A stretch of DNA of 64,000 nt from Natronobiforma cellulositropha (GTDB lineage: Archaea > Halobacteriota > Halobacteria > Halobacteriales > Natrialbaceae). The notes below the pieces were generated by a model, which worked only from the letters and a program-made list of their open reading frames with translations, had not been told where the DNA came from and searched no databases. This document shows, one piece after another, positions 44,144 through 51,960 of this stretch (positions are counted from its first letter, which is position 1; the number at the start of each line of letters is the position of its first letter). The stretch covers positions 30,048-94,047 of the forward strand of contig NZ_JANZXN010000059.1 of assembly GCF_025629245.1 (NCBI RefSeq), in the 5' to 3' direction. Made by a program: the position numbers and the translations under genes.

Positions 44144-45193
44144 TCAACAGAGGTGCGCGAGTCCCGCTGCCTCGAGGTCGGTTCCGTCGACCGACGAGCG
44201 AAGCGAGTCCATCCCGTCGTCGCGGTCGATACCGAAGTCCGTCGCGTACAGCTCGGCGACGCGCTCGCGTTCAGACTCGTCGAGCGGCGGGACCTCGCTC
44301 GCGCCCGCCCACTCGTCGATGTCGGCGGCCGTCCGGAACGTCGGCGTGACCGACGCGACGGGGTCGTGACTGAGCAGCCAGGCGATGGCCGCCTGGCCCA
44401 TCGTCCGCTCGCCGTCGCGCTCTAAGAAACGCAGCGTCTCGAGTTTCTCCCAGCCGGTCTCGTACCAGGCGTCGGGGCGGAAACCGCGGTGGTCGCCCGC
44501 CTCGAGTTCGGTCTCGGGCGTGACCTGCTCGTTCAGAATGCCAGAGGAGTGGGGTACTCGAGGGACGAGACTCGTCTGCGAGCCGGTTCGCTCGATGGTC
44601 TCGAGGAAGTGGCTGCCGACGTCCTGCTCTAAGACGTTCCAGACGAGCTGGAGGGAGTCGAACTCGGACTCGATGGCGAAGTCGCCCTCGGCGAGCCAGC
44701 CGATCGAGGGACCGAGCGCGAGACCGCGCGCGCGGATCAGCCCCTCGTCTTCGAGGTCGTCGAGCAGGCCGAGGACGTCCGCGTCGATCTCTGCGACGTC
44801 GGCGTTGTGCAGCTGGAGGACGTCGATCCGGTCGACGCCGAGGCGCTCGAGACTCGACTCGACGGCGTCGCGGAGGTAGGTGACGTCCATCTCCTTGGGC
44901 AGCTCGCCGTGGCCCGCCTGCGGGTTGTTGTAGAAGTCGTAGCCGACCTTGGTAGCGATCGTCACCTCGTCGCGCCGGTCGGCGACGGCCGTCCCGATGA
45001 GTTCCTCGCTCCGGCCGTAGCCGTAGACGTCGCCCGTGTCGAAGTAGGTGATCCCTCGCTCGAGGGCGTGGTCGATCATCTCGAGGGCGTCCTCCTCGGA
45101 GCGGTCGCCCCACCAGTCGGTGCCGACGACCCACGCGCCGAAGCCGACCTCACTGACCTCGACGCCGGAGTCGCCGAGTTCGCGGTAGTGCAT
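44144..45193 (-). CDS. Aldo/keto reductase
   Basis: 349 residues from the ATG at 45193 (MHYRELGDSGVEVSEVG is the standard opening; the longer in-frame extension is unlikely). Motifs: ITYFDTGDVYGYG (catalytic Asp/Tyr), TIATKVGYDFYNN (Lys) and a C-terminal SVTPTFRTAADID nucleotide-binding stretch. It is a larger AKR than the one at 31903-32757, with a different substrate pocket. Substrate unknown. The 299-bp region upstream (45194-45492) holds only its own and the divergent promoter. Confidence 0.9.
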   Translation of the reverse strand: MHYRELGDSGVEVSEVGFGAWVVGTDWWGDRSEEDALEMIDHALERGITYFDTGDVYGYGRSEELIGTAVADRRDEVTIATKVGYDFYNNPQAGHGELPKEMDVTYLRDAVESSLERLGVDRIDVLQLHNADVAEIDADVLGLLDDLEDEGLIRARGLALGPSIGWLAEGDFAIESEFDSLQLVWNVLEQDVGSHFLETIERTGSQTSLVPRVPHSSGILNEQVTPETELEAGDHRGFRPDAWYETGWEKLETLRFLERDGERTMGQAAIAWLLSHDPVASVTPTFRTAADIDEWAGASEVPPLDESERERVAELYATDFGIDRDDGMDSLRSSVDGTDLEAAGLAHLC

Positions 45194-45463
45194 ACAGCGG
45201 CGTTGGGAGCGGAGGCACTTAGCGGGTGCGAAAGCTCCCGCCGTCTGGGAACGGCTGGGCGGGCCCGACGGCCGAGAACGGTGGAGCGGCGGCCGAGGGG
45301 CGAGACCTCGTCCACCTCGGTGTCGGTTCGACACGAGTGGGCGGGCGTCCCGGATCGTTTCTCGCGGGAGAATGACAACGATAGAAGAGAGTAACGGCCA
45401 ATATGCAAACATTCGTGTTATTCCAGTCGAGAACGGCTGAAACCGAGGTGTTTTGGGAGGGCG

Positions 45464-45470
45464 CTTATCC
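45464..45470 (+). promoter_or_regulatory. TATA box for the duplicated HTH gene
   Basis: CTTATCC centred 26 bp before the ATG at 45493; it selects that ATG over an upstream one at 45403. Confidence 0.55.
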
Positions 45471-45492
45471 AGATGGCAGCGAAAGGTGGGCC

Positions 45493-46170
45493 ATGAGCCA
45501 AGACGGGGCGACCGAATCCGAGCGATCCCAGAACGCGGTTCTCAGAAGCGTCGCCAACCGGCGTCGGCGCCAGCTCGTCTCGATCCTGCGGGCTGCAGAG
45601 ACGCCACTGACGGTTTCGACACTCGCAGCACACCTGGCCGCGTTGAACTCGGAGACGACCCCCGACGCCGTGAGCGACGAGCAACGCCGCGTCGCTCACA
45701 CGAGCCTCTACCACGCGGACCTGCCGATACTCGCCGACGCCGGGATCCTCGAGCGCGAGGACGAGCGCGTCTCGGTCGTCGACCACCCGCTGTTCGACCA
45801 GCTCGTCTCCCGCAAACCCGCGGACATCTCGAGTGCAGGGTGGGACGCGACGCTCACTGCGCTCGCCGACGAGCGCCGCCGGACGGTGCTCGCGGTATTC
45901 GCCGACGCATCGGTCCCCCTCACGCCCGCGGCGCTCGCCCGTCGGGTCGCCACACGCGAACTCGAGGACGAGCCGACCGACGAGGAGACGAGACGGGTGC
46001 AGACGGCGCTCCACCACGTCCACCTCCCGGCGCTCGTCGAGGCAGACCTCCTCGAGTACGAGGGCGAACGCGTCACCGCCAGCGTCCACCCCATCGTCGA
46101 CGCGTGGCTCACTCGCCAGCGCGAGACCGAGACCGACGCGACGACGCCGACCGCACAGCCACAGTCGTAG
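45493..46170 (+). CDS. Duplicated winged-helix protein (DUF7344-like)
   Basis: 225 residues from the ATG at 45493. Two similar halves: LRSVANRRRRQLVSILRAAE (about 17-36) and LTALADERRRTVLAVFADAS in the second half, each followed by a TSLYHADLPILADAGILE or TALHHVHLPALVEADLLEY winged segment. This tandem layout is that of the haloarchaeal DUF7344 helix-turn-helix type. Probably a transcription factor or sensor output protein. No ligand domain is visible. Confidence 0.72.
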   Translation: MSQDGATESERSQNAVLRSVANRRRRQLVSILRAAETPLTVSTLAAHLAALNSETTPDAVSDEQRRVAHTSLYHADLPILADAGILEREDERVSVVDHPLFDQLVSRKPADISSAGWDATLTALADERRRTVLAVFADASVPLTPAALARRVATRELEDEPTDEETRRVQTALHHVHLPALVEADLLEYEGERVTASVHPIVDAWLTRQRETETDATTPTAQPQS

Positions 46171-46265
46171 CCGCGGACTCGAGGGAAAGCGCGACCGGAC
46201 CCACCCGAGGCAAGCGCGGCCGCACAACCGAATGCCTATCACGTCCGCGCCAGTACGCACAGGGT

Positions 46266-47171
46266 ATGACCAAGCGGTACGTCTCGCTTCCCGACGAGGC
46301 CGAAGCAGGTATGCGCGCGTTCGTAGACGAGGTCGACCAGCGGCTCTCCAGCGACGAAGACACCTGTTCGGTCGTCGAAGACGTCCTCCTCGACCTCTCG
46401 GGGGACCGCGAGGCTTACGAGCGGTGGCAGGCGGGCGAACCCGTCTCGGCGGCCGAACGCGTCCGCTTACAGAGCTACGATCCGTGTAACACCACCCTCG
46501 AGAGCGAGTACTACGCCGAGAAGGACGAGGCGGCGTTTCGCCGCTCGAAACACCTCCAGTGGCTCTGGCGACAGTTCGACAGCCTCCCGATCGCCGACAA
46601 CGTCGAGTTCGCCCTCCGATTCCGATCGATGCTCGCAGACCACCTCTTCGCCGACTGCGGCGAGAACTGTCGCTTCTTCAAAGGAATCACGTTCACCTAC
46701 GGCCACAACATCACGGTCGGCGACAACACCGTCGTCCACGACGAGGTCCACTTAGACGACCGCGGCAAGCTCACCATCGGTGACCGGGTCTCGGTCTCGG
46801 ACGGCGTCCACGTCTACAGCCACGACCACGACGTCGTCGACCAGACCGAGGTCAGAAACTACCACACGGTCGTCGAAGACGACGTCCGCCTCACCTACGA
46901 CTCGATGGTCCGTGCGGGCTGTACCGTCGGCGAGAACGCCATCGTCGGCGCGCGCGCCATCGTCCAGAACGACGTGCCGGCCCACCACATCGTCGTCGGC
47001 ATGCCAGCGAAGAGCGTCAAGATCAAACCCGGCTGGGAGGACGTCGCCGTCTCGCTCGAGGACGCGGGCGTCAACCGCCAGGAGGAACGCCGCCTCGAGT
47101 ACGAACTCCCGGCTGACCTCGAGCGCTTCGACGAGTTCGGGCGCGACCTGACGCCCCCGGGCGAGCGCTAG
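46266..47171 (+). CDS. Left-handed beta-helix acyltransferase (hexapeptide repeat)
   Basis: 301 residues from the ATG at 46266. An N-terminal helical region (about 1-115) precedes hexapeptide-repeat turns (ITVGDNTVVHDEVHLDDRG, LTIGDRVSVSDGV) and the conserved acceptor/CoA region VGARAIVQNDVPAHHIVVG. It is like maltose/galactoside O-acetyltransferases, transferring an acetyl group from acetyl-CoA to a sugar or similar. The protein forms trimers. The acceptor is unknown. It follows the HTH protein gene by 95 bp. Confidence 0.85.
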   Translation: MTKRYVSLPDEAEAGMRAFVDEVDQRLSSDEDTCSVVEDVLLDLSGDREAYERWQAGEPVSAAERVRLQSYDPCNTTLESEYYAEKDEAAFRRSKHLQWLWRQFDSLPIADNVEFALRFRSMLADHLFADCGENCRFFKGITFTYGHNITVGDNTVVHDEVHLDDRGKLTIGDRVSVSDGVHVYSHDHDVVDQTEVRNYHTVVEDDVRLTYDSMVRAGCTVGENAIVGARAIVQNDVPAHHIVVGMPAKSVKIKPGWEDVAVSLEDAGVNRQEERRLEYELPADLERFDEFGRDLTPPGER

Positions 47172-47217
47172 CCTCGCCGGGAGAATAGCCAAGTGGATTG
47201 GGAGCGTATGACACACT

Positions 47218-47538
47218 ATGGAGCCGTGGGGCTGGCTCGTCGGCTACATCCTGTTGTTCGCCCTCATCCACCTGGTGCTCTACTACGTCTACGTCCACCG
47301 CGGCGAGGACGGGCCGGGCGCCCCCTCGTTCGTCGACGGCGAGCACACGGGGACACACTACGCGACGAACCCGGACGCCGCGTTCGGTCCCCACGACAGC
47401 GGTGAGACCGATCCGAACGCCGAGTTCGACGTCACCATCGAGGGCGACCCGGTCCACTGCCCGCGCTGTGGGGCGGCGAACGAGAGCGACCCGACCTTCA
47501 CCTACTGCTGGAACTGCATCAACACCCTCCGGCGCTGA
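47218..47538 (+). CDS. Small membrane-anchored zinc-ribbon protein
   Basis: 106 residues. A single hydrophobic helix (about 4-24) anchors a soluble acidic domain that ends in a CPRC ... CWNC zinc ribbon (residues about 81-102). The pattern resembles haloarchaeal DUF7577-like proteins (recalled). Function unknown. 46 bp after the acyltransferase. Confidence 0.65.
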   Translation: MEPWGWLVGYILLFALIHLVLYYVYVHRGEDGPGAPSFVDGEHTGTHYATNPDAAFGPHDSGETDPNAEFDVTIEGDPVHCPRCGAANESDPTFTYCWNCINTLRR

Positions 47539-47609
47539 CGCCTATAAACGGGGAGTCTGCCAACGGATACGCTTTTACGGGCGAAACACCGACGAACCGG
47601 AGAGCAGCG

Positions 47610-47960
47610 ATGTCCGAACAGCACCCGGAGCCGTCCTACCCCGACCCGACGCGCATCCCGCCAGCGTCGGTGTACCGCGCCTGTCACGACCCCAACGGAA
47701 CGGCGAACCTCAGCACCACCGTCTCACACGCCCTCGCCGACTGCCTCGGCATCGACGTCACCGAGAGCACCGCGTTCCTCCACGACAACGTCGACCCCGA
47801 CGCACTCGACACCCTCTTCCAGCCGCGCCCGAACGGCACCCCGCGAACGGGCGGTATGCTCTCGTTTTTCGTCCACGACTACTTCGTCACCGTCTACAGC
47901 GACGGCGAAATCCTGATCGAGCCGCCGTCGCCCGACACCGGGGCAGACGCTCGAGACTGA
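47610..47960 (+). CDS. HalOD1 output-domain protein
   Basis: 116 residues. The central pattern VSHALADCLGIDVTES, DPDALDTLF and VHDYFVTVYSDGEILIE is the HalOD1 domain, an output module of haloarchaeal two-component and sensory proteins. Here it stands alone. It should be cytosolic. Convergent with the TraB-like gene downstream. Confidence 0.8.
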   Translation: MSEQHPEPSYPDPTRIPPASVYRACHDPNGTANLSTTVSHALADCLGIDVTESTAFLHDNVDPDALDTLFQPRPNGTPRTGGMLSFFVHDYFVTVYSDGEILIEPPSPDTGADARD

Positions 47961-47995
47961 TCACCCACCGGACGGGTCGGCTCCCTGGAGACCGA

Positions 47996-48748
47996 TCACA
48001 TGTCGGACGCATCGGCCCGTGAAAGACCCTCCGCGAGCGCCTCGACGTGGTCGACGCCGACGACCGCTACGACATCACCCGACGCACGAGCGCTCGCCAG
48101 TCGGTCGATCATACACCGCTCGCGCGTCTCGTCGCGGTACGTCAGCGCCCGCTCGTCGGTGCCCGCTAACAGCGCCTGCACCGCCGCGACGTGTGCCCGC
48201 TCGTGGTCGGCCTGGCGTTCGGCGCTGTCCTCGTGAGAACAGCCGTAGCGGATCGGATCGTCGCGCGTCACCGTCATCGAGGTCGCGTGGGTCAGCGTCG
48301 CCGCCACCCGACAGGCCAGCGCCTCGCGGGTCGCGCCGCCGAGACTCGAGAGGACCCGGCGGGCGACCGTCGGCGACGCCCGGTCCGCGACGAGACGGGC
48401 GCACAGCCGTCTGAGAAACGACCAGTTGGGCGCGTCGATACCGATCACCGACGGCGCGTCGGCGGCCTGCATCGCCGCACTCATCTCCCCGCCGAAACGT
48501 GGCGGGACGGTCTCGTCGCGAGCGTAGGAGCGGTAGAGCGGGAGGGCCGCCGTGGGGAGTTCGAGCGCGAGCGTCTCGGTCTCGAGCGGGCCACAGACGA
48601 GGCGAACACGGGCGACGCTCGCGGGGTGGTCGTGGACGACGCCGACGAGGAGGACGTCGCCGTCGGTCGGATGCGAGACGAGACGGAGAAACGGATCGGA
48701 GAGACGCGGATCGTCGGCCAGCGCGTCGACCGCGTGAGAGAGCGCCAT
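47996..48748 (-). CDS. TraB/GumN-like protein
   Basis: 250 residues from the ATG at 48748; the frame is open further upstream but no promoter supports it. DVLLVGVVHDHPASV, ETLALELPTAALPLY, GGEMSAAMQAAD, and VVAVVGVDHVEAL follow the order of TraB-family proteins (a His/Glu-bearing fold shared with tiki-type proteases). Role in haloarchaea is unclear; in others the family sheds pheromones or cleaves Wnt. No membrane helices at either end, so it is likely cytosolic. Confidence 0.6.
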   Translation of the reverse strand: MALSHAVDALADDPRLSDPFLRLVSHPTDGDVLLVGVVHDHPASVARVRLVCGPLETETLALELPTAALPLYRSYARDETVPPRFGGEMSAAMQAADAPSVIGIDAPNWSFLRRLCARLVADRASPTVARRVLSSLGGATREALACRVAATLTHATSMTVTRDDPIRYGCSHEDSAERQADHERAHVAAVQALLAGTDERALTYRDETRERCMIDRLASARASGDVVAVVGVDHVEALAEGLSRADASDM

Positions 48749-48976
48749 GAATCGAGTCGAGTGGTAATACGTGACTACCGCTATAACCCTTCTGTTCCAC
48801 CGGATCAACGAGGGGTTGACACCGGCGGAGACGGCCGGTTCGTCGGCCACCGAACCGACCGCCCCTCGAGCCGTCCCCGCCGCCGCCGGTTTCACCCGCC
48901 GGGAACGCGTTTCGCGGACGAACGATGGGAGCGTTCAAGAGGACAGCACCGCCCACTTCGAGTACCTGCGGGGCGA

Positions 48977-49062
48977 GTATAGTAGCCACTGCAAGTCAGT
49001 GCACACCTGAATGCCAGACGGGTCGGCGATCAGTGTGTGAATCGTTGCAGTTGTTACTATAC
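48977..49062. repeat. Interrupted 18-bp inverted repeat
   Basis: GTATAGTA-gcc-ACTGCAA (48977-48994) is mirrored by TTGCAGT-tgt-TACTATAC (49045-49062), with only the central three bases unpaired and a 50-bp loop. Both arms contain a TATA-like ACTATAC. It lies within the 380-bp gap 48749-49128, which has no other gene. It may be a small mobile element or a divergent operator. Confidence 0.5.
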
Positions 49063-49128
49063 CACCGTCTTCACGACCGGCGTCGAGCGCAGGAGCACAC
49101 CGCTCGACGTCGGACACTCACGACGCGC

Positions 49129-49374
49129 ATGAACAGAACCACACTCTCGGGCGACGACCTGGGGAAGCGGGTCCTGAACGCAGACGGGACCGAAGTCGGC
49201 CGCATCGTCCACGTCGAACCCGGGCGCGCCTACGTCGATCCGAACCCCGGACTCCTCGACACGCTCAGGGCGAAACTCGGCTGGGGAACCGTCACCGACA
49301 CCGCCCACCCGCTCGACGACGGCAGCGTCGCCGAGATCACCGACGACGCGATCCGTCTCCGTGGACGGCTCTGA
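49129..49374 (+). CDS. PRC-barrel-like small protein
   Basis: 81 residues from the ATG at 49129. GKRVLNADGTEVGRIVHVE followed by GRAYVDPNPGLLDTLRAKLGW matches PRC-barrel-type strands. A paralogue lies at 63221-63547 with the same GKTV..VG.V, AYV.P and LGW landmarks. PRC barrels bind RNA or proteins. Function unknown. TATA-like elements of the inverted repeat lie 60-70 bp upstream. Confidence 0.65.
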   Translation: MNRTTLSGDDLGKRVLNADGTEVGRIVHVEPGRAYVDPNPGLLDTLRAKLGWGTVTDTAHPLDDGSVAEITDDAIRLRGRL

Positions 49375-49757
49375 CGGACGACACACACCGGTCTCGAGAA
49401 CCCTCGAGACCGCCCCCACCACTGCTGCCAGTACATCCCCGCTGTCGCCATCACGCCCCCGCTGTCGCCACAGCCCACCCGTCACGGTAAACGTGAACCG
49501 AGCGCGGTGAGCCCCCTCGTCGCACTCGGCCCACGCGACCGGGTCACTCGAGCGGCGGCAACGACCGCACAACACTCGAGTGCGAAGCCCCATCTAGCGG
49601 GCCTGACACCCGCAAACACACCATCCTACCACCCAGCCACCACCCCGACCGTTTTGGTCGTCGTCACCGTATCAATTCTCGTGAACGACACTAATGACGG
49701 TTGTGGCCCCGATAGCCGCGGGGCATAGCGCTTGTGGCCCCCGACCCGACAGCCCGC
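49375..49757. other. Gene-poor stretch, no gene seen
   Basis: 383 bp without a convincing ORF. CCCCGCTGTCGCCA occurs twice (49437-49450 and 49457-49470). Otherwise nothing notable. Confidence 0.5.
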
Positions 49758-49946
49758 TCAGAGCCGACAGCCACACGGCGACACACGGCGGTCACCCGGT
49801 CCCCTGACGGTGAGCACCGTCATCGGCCCACCACACCGCGGACAGCGCGCCAGCGAGTCCGACTCGGCGTCGGCGAGCAGGGACGAACTGCGCTCACTCG
49901 CATCGCTCGGCGCCTCGTCGCCATCCTCGAGCGACTCACCCGTCAC
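49758..49946 (-). CDS. Small CPxCG zinc protein
   Basis: 62 residues: an acidic, probably disordered N-terminus, then ARCPRCGGPMTVLTVRGPG and SPCGCRL, a four-Cys zinc site near the C-terminus. The form is typical of small haloarchaeal zinc-ribbon proteins. No clear TATA element is visible upstream. The antiparallel reading frames in this area look like noise. Confidence 0.6.
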   Translation of the reverse strand: MTGESLEDGDEAPSDASERSSSLLADAESDSLARCPRCGGPMTVLTVRGPGDRRVSPCGCRL

Positions 49947-50040
49947 CGAACTCCCTCCCGTGGGGACGTCTCTCTCACACCCGTCGAACGGCCCAGCGCG
50001 CCAGCGACCAGCGAGTGAATTGAGCCGAGAGCGCGGCCGC

Positions 50041-50151
50041 TCGAGGGGGAATTCTCAGACGAACGATACACACGCGCTCGAGGGGGAATTCTCAGACGAA
50101 CGATACACACGCGCTCGAGGGGGAATTCTCAGACGAACGATACACACGCGC
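50041..50151. repeat. Three tandem copies of a 37-bp repeat
   Basis: The unit starts TCGAGGGGGAATTCTCAGAC and ends ATACACACGCGC. Identical copies begin at 50041, 50078 and 50115, followed by a partial fourth at 50152. There are no spacers between units, so this is not a CRISPR array. Recent expansion is implied by the perfect identity. Confidence 0.9.
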
Positions 50152-50203
50152 TCGAGCGTTACCACTGCGAAAACGGCAGTCTCGACCGCGATAGCGGGTG
50201 TTT

Positions 50204-50223
50204 GCGAGACGTTTAAGTCTCGC
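50204..50223 (+). promoter_or_regulatory. Hairpin enclosing a TATA-like element
   Basis: GCGAGAC-GTTTAA-GTCTCGC is a perfect seven-pair inverted repeat whose loop GTTTAA could serve as a TATA box. Transcription would begin about 50238, just before the candidate structured RNA. It may also be an operator. Confidence 0.45.
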
Positions 50224-50237
50224 CAGTCTGTTTGTTG

Positions 50238-50340
50238 TCATGGCGAACTAAGCCTGGTTGGCTTGGAAGCCACGTCTCGGGTGTTGCTGCACCCGGGGCA
50301 TTTCTCGCGCCCCGTAGAGACGGTGGCGTCCAGTCTGTAC
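50238..50340 (+). ncRNA. Candidate structured non-coding RNA with three-way junction
   Basis: AAGCC (50250-50254) pairs with GGCTT (50260-50264). Then a ten-pair stem with one bulged G joins 50269-50278 (GCCACGTCTC) to 50317-50327 (GAGACGGTGGC), enclosing two hairpins that abut it: GGGTG/CACCC (50279-50283, 50290-50294) and GGGGC/GCCCC (50295-50299, 50309-50313). The result is a compact three-way junction. CCAGTCTGT occurs on both sides (50223-50231 and 50330-50338). No ORF fits. I do not recognise the RNA class; it is not tRNA, SRP or RNase P. Pairings are by eye. Confidence 0.4.
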
Positions 50341-50434
50341 GTTGACCTGTTGTGACTTATAGCTACTGGAAACCGAGGCTCGAGAAAGACACCGACGGGG
50401 CAGAGAAACTCCGTTCGCAGTTGGTCGCTAGAAA

Positions 50435-50505
50435 TGCACCGACCGGGAGTTGAACCCGGGCTACGAGCGTGGGACGCTCATGTCCTCCCACTATACTTCC
50501 GATGG
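50435..50505 (-). pseudogene. Degenerate tRNA-Gly(CCC) copy
   Basis: A 71-nt tRNA-Gly-like sequence whose 3' half is identical or nearly so to the good copy at 50791-50861, with the same CCC anticodon and the same 3' flank (AGAAATGCACC). Its 5' part is altered: the acceptor begins CCATCGG, giving a C-C clash at position 1:72; the D-stem has GTA against GAC; the anticodon loop has a potential G32-C38 pair. It is probably a duplicated, non-functional copy. Confidence 0.6.
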
Positions 50506-50526
50506 ACCTCCGGCCCATCGGCGTTC

Positions 50527-50930
50527 GCAACTCCTGCGGAGTTGCTCACCACCGGTGCTCTCGTCACGTCGTTCACTCGAGCACCGTAGATCGCAAATCC
50601 GTTGGATGTGCTCGCCACCGATGCTCTCGTTCACTCGAGCATCGAAGTTCGCAAACCCGGGGTTTGCTCACCACCGGTGCTCACTACGTTCACACCGAGA
50701 CTCGCGACCCCCGTGGGTCGCTCACCACCGGTGCTCTCGAGAGAGACACAAACGGGATGGGGAAACACATCAACAGTTAGTCGTTAGAAATGCACCGACC
50801 GGGAGTTGAACCCGGGCTATGAGCTTGGGAAGCTCATGTCCTCCCACTAGACCACCGGTGCTCTCGTTCACTTCGTTCACTCGAGCACCGTGGATCGCAA
50901 CTCCTGCGGAGTTGCTCACCACCGGTGCTC
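50527..50930. repeat. Array of variable hairpins ending in tRNA-Gly 5' sequence
   Basis: Five units share the layout hairpin, then CTCACCACCGGTGCTC. The hairpins are: GCAACTCC/GGAGTTGC (50527-50545 and 50897-50915), GCAAATCC/GGATGTGC (50593-50611, one mismatch), GCAAACCC/GGGTTTGC (50651-50667) and GCGACCC/GGGTCGC (50704-50721). Their stems differ but stay paired, suggesting compensatory change. The shared segment CCACCGGTGC is the complement of the first ten bases of tRNA-Gly at 50861-50852. The tRNA gene itself lies inside the array. Confidence 0.75.
50791..50861 (-). tRNA. tRNA-Gly (anticodon CCC)
   Basis: 71 nt on the minus strand. Acceptor GCACCGG pairs with TCGGTGC (one G-T), D-stem GTC/GAC, anticodon stem TGAGC/GCTCA with loop TTCCCAA (anticodon CCC), T-arm CCGGG/CCCGG with TTCAACT, discriminator A; CCA is not encoded. 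All stems are intact. It reads GGG codons. A degenerate copy lies about 350 bp away. Confidence 0.92.
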
Positions 50931-51127
50931 TCGTCGCACGCGACGCCGTCTGAGGGTCGCGTACGGTTACCCATAACTTCCCGTCGACCACACTTGAACG
51001 TAGCGCTTCCCTCGAGTGTGCGCCTCGAGAGCACAGAACGTCACGCTTCTCGAGCGGACACTCGACACACGTCCAGCTTTTCGCGCGAAAGCGAGGGTAT
51101 TTGCCCGTCGGTGGCGTAGCCCGGCGT

Positions 51128-51922
51128 ATGCTCGACCTGCGCTTTTCCGAGGAGGAACTCGAGACCCACCGCGATCACATCACCGGCTTCATCCGCGAGC
51201 GAGCGGACGCGGCGGGGGCAGACGGCGCGGTCCTCGGTCTCTCCGGTGGCATCGACAGCACGCTCACCGCATATCTCGCTGTGGAAGCGCTCGGCGCAGA
51301 CCAGGTCCACGGCCTGGTCCTCCCCGCACGGGTGAGCAGCGACGAACACATGAGCGACGCCGAACGCGTCGCCCGCGACCTCGAGATCTCCTCCGACGTC
51401 ATCGAAGTCGAACCGGTCGTCGACGCACTGCTCGCGGCCTACCCCGACGCCGAAGGCGACCCCGTGGCAGTCGGGAACGCCCGCGCGCGCACTCGAGCGG
51501 TGCTCAACTACCTGGTGGCGAACCACGAGAACCGCCTCGTCGTCGGGACGGGCAACCGCAGCGAGGCGATGGTCGGCTACTTCACGAAGTACGGCGACGG
51601 CGCGGTCGACTGCCACCCCATCGGGAACCTCTACAAGGGACAGGTGCGCCAGCTCGCCGGCCACCTCGGCGTCCCCGAGGACCTCGTCTCGAAGACGCCC
51701 ACGGCGGAACTCTGGGCCGACCAGACAGACGAGGACGAACTCGGCATCGACTACGACACTCTCGACTTCGTACTCGCCCTCTCGGTCGACGGCCCGCTCT
51801 CGGTTGCCGCGACCGCTCGAACGCTCTCGGTCGACCCCGAGACGGTGACGATGGTCCACGACCTCGCCGCAGCGAGCGAGCACAAACGACACGTGCCGCC
51901 AGCGCCCCCGGCGCTCGAGTGA
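51128..51922 (+). CDS. nadE: NAD synthetase
   Basis: 264 residues from the ATG at 51128 (an in-frame ATG nine codons earlier is less likely). The PP-loop SGGIDS is at 39-44, and GTGNRSEAMVGYFTKYGDG is the deamido-NAD/ATP site block typical of ammonia-dependent NadE. It amidates deamido-NAD+ to NAD+ in the cytosol. No glutaminase domain is present. TATA-like GTATTT lies about 30 bp upstream. Confidence 0.95.
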   Translation: MLDLRFSEEELETHRDHITGFIRERADAAGADGAVLGLSGGIDSTLTAYLAVEALGADQVHGLVLPARVSSDEHMSDAERVARDLEISSDVIEVEPVVDALLAAYPDAEGDPVAVGNARARTRAVLNYLVANHENRLVVGTGNRSEAMVGYFTKYGDGAVDCHPIGNLYKGQVRQLAGHLGVPEDLVSKTPTAELWADQTDEDELGIDYDTLDFVLALSVDGPLSVAATARTLSVDPETVTMVHDLAAASEHKRHVPPAPPALE

Positions 51923-51960
51923 GCGGAGCGGCACCGGAGCCGAACCCCCGTGGTGCGGTC

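Noticed and set aside
50041..50151. CRISPR array
   Set aside because: Repeats are directly adjacent without spacers and no cas genes are nearby.
49732..50355. 207-codon plus-strand frame through the tandem repeats
   Set aside because: Encodes repeated Arg/Ser/Thr-rich peptide only because 37 bases times three keeps the frame open; opposed by the zinc protein on the other strand.
50450..50809. 119-codon plus-strand frame in the hairpin array
   Set aside because: Runs antisense to tRNA sequences and repeats; repetitive peptide has no domain.
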